NCBI RefSeq assembly: GCF_013087515.1
Contig: NZ_JABFCN010000003.1
Coordinates: forward strand, 186,001-250,000
Source of the DNA: Rhizobium sophorae
GTDB taxonomy: Bacteria > Pseudomonadota > Alphaproteobacteria > Rhizobiales > Rhizobiaceae
Direction: 5' to 3'
DNA length: 64,000 nucleotides
Shown here one piece after another: positions 63,043 through 64,000 of the stretch. Under the pieces are notes generated by a model. That model searched no databases, was not told the DNA's origin, and saw only the letters and a program-made list of their open reading frames with translations. Position numbers and translations under genes: made by a program. Every line of letters starts with the position of its first letter. Position 1 is the first letter of the stretch.

Positions 63043-64000
63043 ATGAACGGATTAAGGGATAGCAGTCTGTTTCGTGAGCAGGGATTGATCGACGGAGAAT
63101 GGCGCGGGGCTGAAACGGGGCGCACGATCGAGGTGATCGACCCCGCAGCGCAGCATGTGCTGGGTACGGTGCCCGACATGGACGAAGCCGATACGAGGGC
63201 GGCAATCGCGGCGGCGGAGAAGGCCTTTGCTCCATGGCGCGCAAAGACCAATGCCGAGCGCGGCGCATTGCTGGAAGCCTGGCATGATCTGATGCTCGAC
63301 AATATCGAGGATCTGGCGCTGATCCTCACCCGTGAGCAGGGCAAGCCGCTGACGGAAGCGCGCGGCGAAATCCGCTACGGCGCCTCGTTCATCAAATGGT
63401 TCTCCGAGGAGGCGCGCCGCATCGGCGGGACGACCGTTCCCTCGCCGACGACGGACCGGCGGATCGTCGTTCTGAAGGAGCCTGTCGGGGTATCGGCGAT
63501 CATCACGCCGTGGAATTTTCCGAATGCGATGATCACCCGCAAGGTCGGGCCGGCGCTCGCCGCAGGCTGCACCGTTGTCGTCAAGCCGTCGGACCTGACC
63601 CCCTTTTCGGCGCTGGCGCTCGGCGTATTGGCGGAGCGCGCCGGCATTCCGAAGGGGGTGATCAATATCGTCACCGGCATGCCGGCCGGCATCGGTGACG
63701 AACTGATGGCGAACCAGACCGTCCGCAAGATCTCTTTCACCGGCTCGACCCGCGTCGGCTCGCTGCTGATGCGCGGCGCGGCCGACAGCATCAAGCGGCT
63801 CAGCCTCGAACTCGGCGGTAACGCGCCCTTCATCGTCTTCGACGACGCCGATCTCGATCTGGCCGTGGAAGGCGCAATCGCCTCGAAATTCCGCAACGGC
63901 GGGCAGACCTGCGTTTGCGCCAACCGCCTTCTCGTCCAGTCCGGCGTTTACGAGGCCTTTGCCGCCAAACTTTCCGCACGCGTATCGGCCATGAAGGTCG
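63043..64000 (+). CDS. Aldehyde dehydrogenase, succinate-semialdehyde type (partial)
   Basis: An ALDH cut by the right end of the window; about 319 residues are visible, so the last third is missing. Catalytic Asn (PWNFPNAMITRK), Glu (LELGGNAPFIVF) and Cys (GGQTCVCANRLL) are all present. The pattern is close to succinate-semialdehyde dehydrogenase. The start at 63043 has GGAG nearby; 63031 is in frame. It continues the catabolic operon. Confidence 0.85.
   Translation, partial: MNGLRDSSLFREQGLIDGEWRGAETGRTIEVIDPAAQHVLGTVPDMDEADTRAAIAAAEKAFAPWRAKTNAERGALLEAWHDLMLDNIEDLALILTREQGKPLTEARGEIRYGASFIKWFSEEARRIGGTTVPSPTTDRRIVVLKEPVGVSAIITPWNFPNAMITRKVGPALAAGCTVVVKPSDLTPFSALALGVLAERAGIPKGVINIVTGMPAGIGDELMANQTVRKISFTGSTRVGSLLMRGAADSIKRLSLELGGNAPFIVFDDADLDLAVEGAIASKFRNGGQTCVCANRLLVQSGVYEAFAAKLSARVSAMKV

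Overview
The window is high-GC alphaproteobacterial DNA that reads as Rhizobium (leguminosarum/etli group). The evidence is the dense set of CUT1-type sugar ABC importers, the small rhizobial hypothetical proteins (DUF2934 and DUF6522-like), a rhizobial-style palindromic intergenic repeat, and a groESL operon with a CIRCE-like element. I saw no rRNA, tRNA, CRISPR array, insertion sequence or replication origin. This is an inference from gene content; the replicon (chromosome, chromid or plasmid) cannot be told.

Layout. 1-2924: two tandem RND membrane-fusion lipoproteins (minus) and a divergent TetR repressor with a shared operator. 3000-6576: three solitary regulators (LacI, AraC, ROK). 6855-16480: a carbohydrate locus with two permeases, an ATPase, a GH28-like protein, a GH105-like protein and an unassigned 840-residue protein in one minus-strand operon, plus a divergent substrate-binding protein; a matching pair of 16-bp operators lies between them. 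16930-21351: a DUF3422 membrane protein, then a periplasmic sugar-binding protein paired with a chemoreceptor and no transporter. 21553-27233: a GH29 alpha-L-fucosidase with its own ABC importer and a divergent LacI repressor with paired GAACCGGTTC operators. 27410-29936: a GntR regulator, then a cysteine hydrolase coupled to a GlxA-type AraC regulator. 30296-35217: a nitrate/sulfonate/taurine-type ABC importer and a TctDE-like two-component system. 35334-46224: a second carbohydrate locus with a heparinase II/III-like lyase, a GH88 unsaturated glucuronyl hydrolase, a DUF2264 protein, a YesL-like DUF624 protein and a complete ABC importer. 46341-47818: a RES-type toxin-antitoxin pair. 48132-53445: small stress-type genes around groESL. 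53481-57617: an HPP-CBS membrane protein, a LysR regulator, small proteins and a double-GNAT protein. 57938-64000: a catabolic operon (M20 deacetylase, hydroxyacid reductase, cupin, aldehyde dehydrogenase, tartrate/isopropylmalate-type dehydrogenase, second aldehyde dehydrogenase cut by the window end).

How it works together. The three carbohydrate loci share one logic: none of the glycosidases or lyases has a visible signal peptide, and each locus carries a complete ABC importer. Oligosaccharides released elsewhere from plant cell wall or exudate (pectic/rhamnogalacturonan-like, fucosylated, uronic-acid-rich) are therefore probably imported whole and cut in the cytoplasm. The least explained and potentially new parts are the 840-residue SENH/EWNS protein, the 286-residue partner of the heparinase-like lyase, and the unusually long antitoxin of the RES pair.
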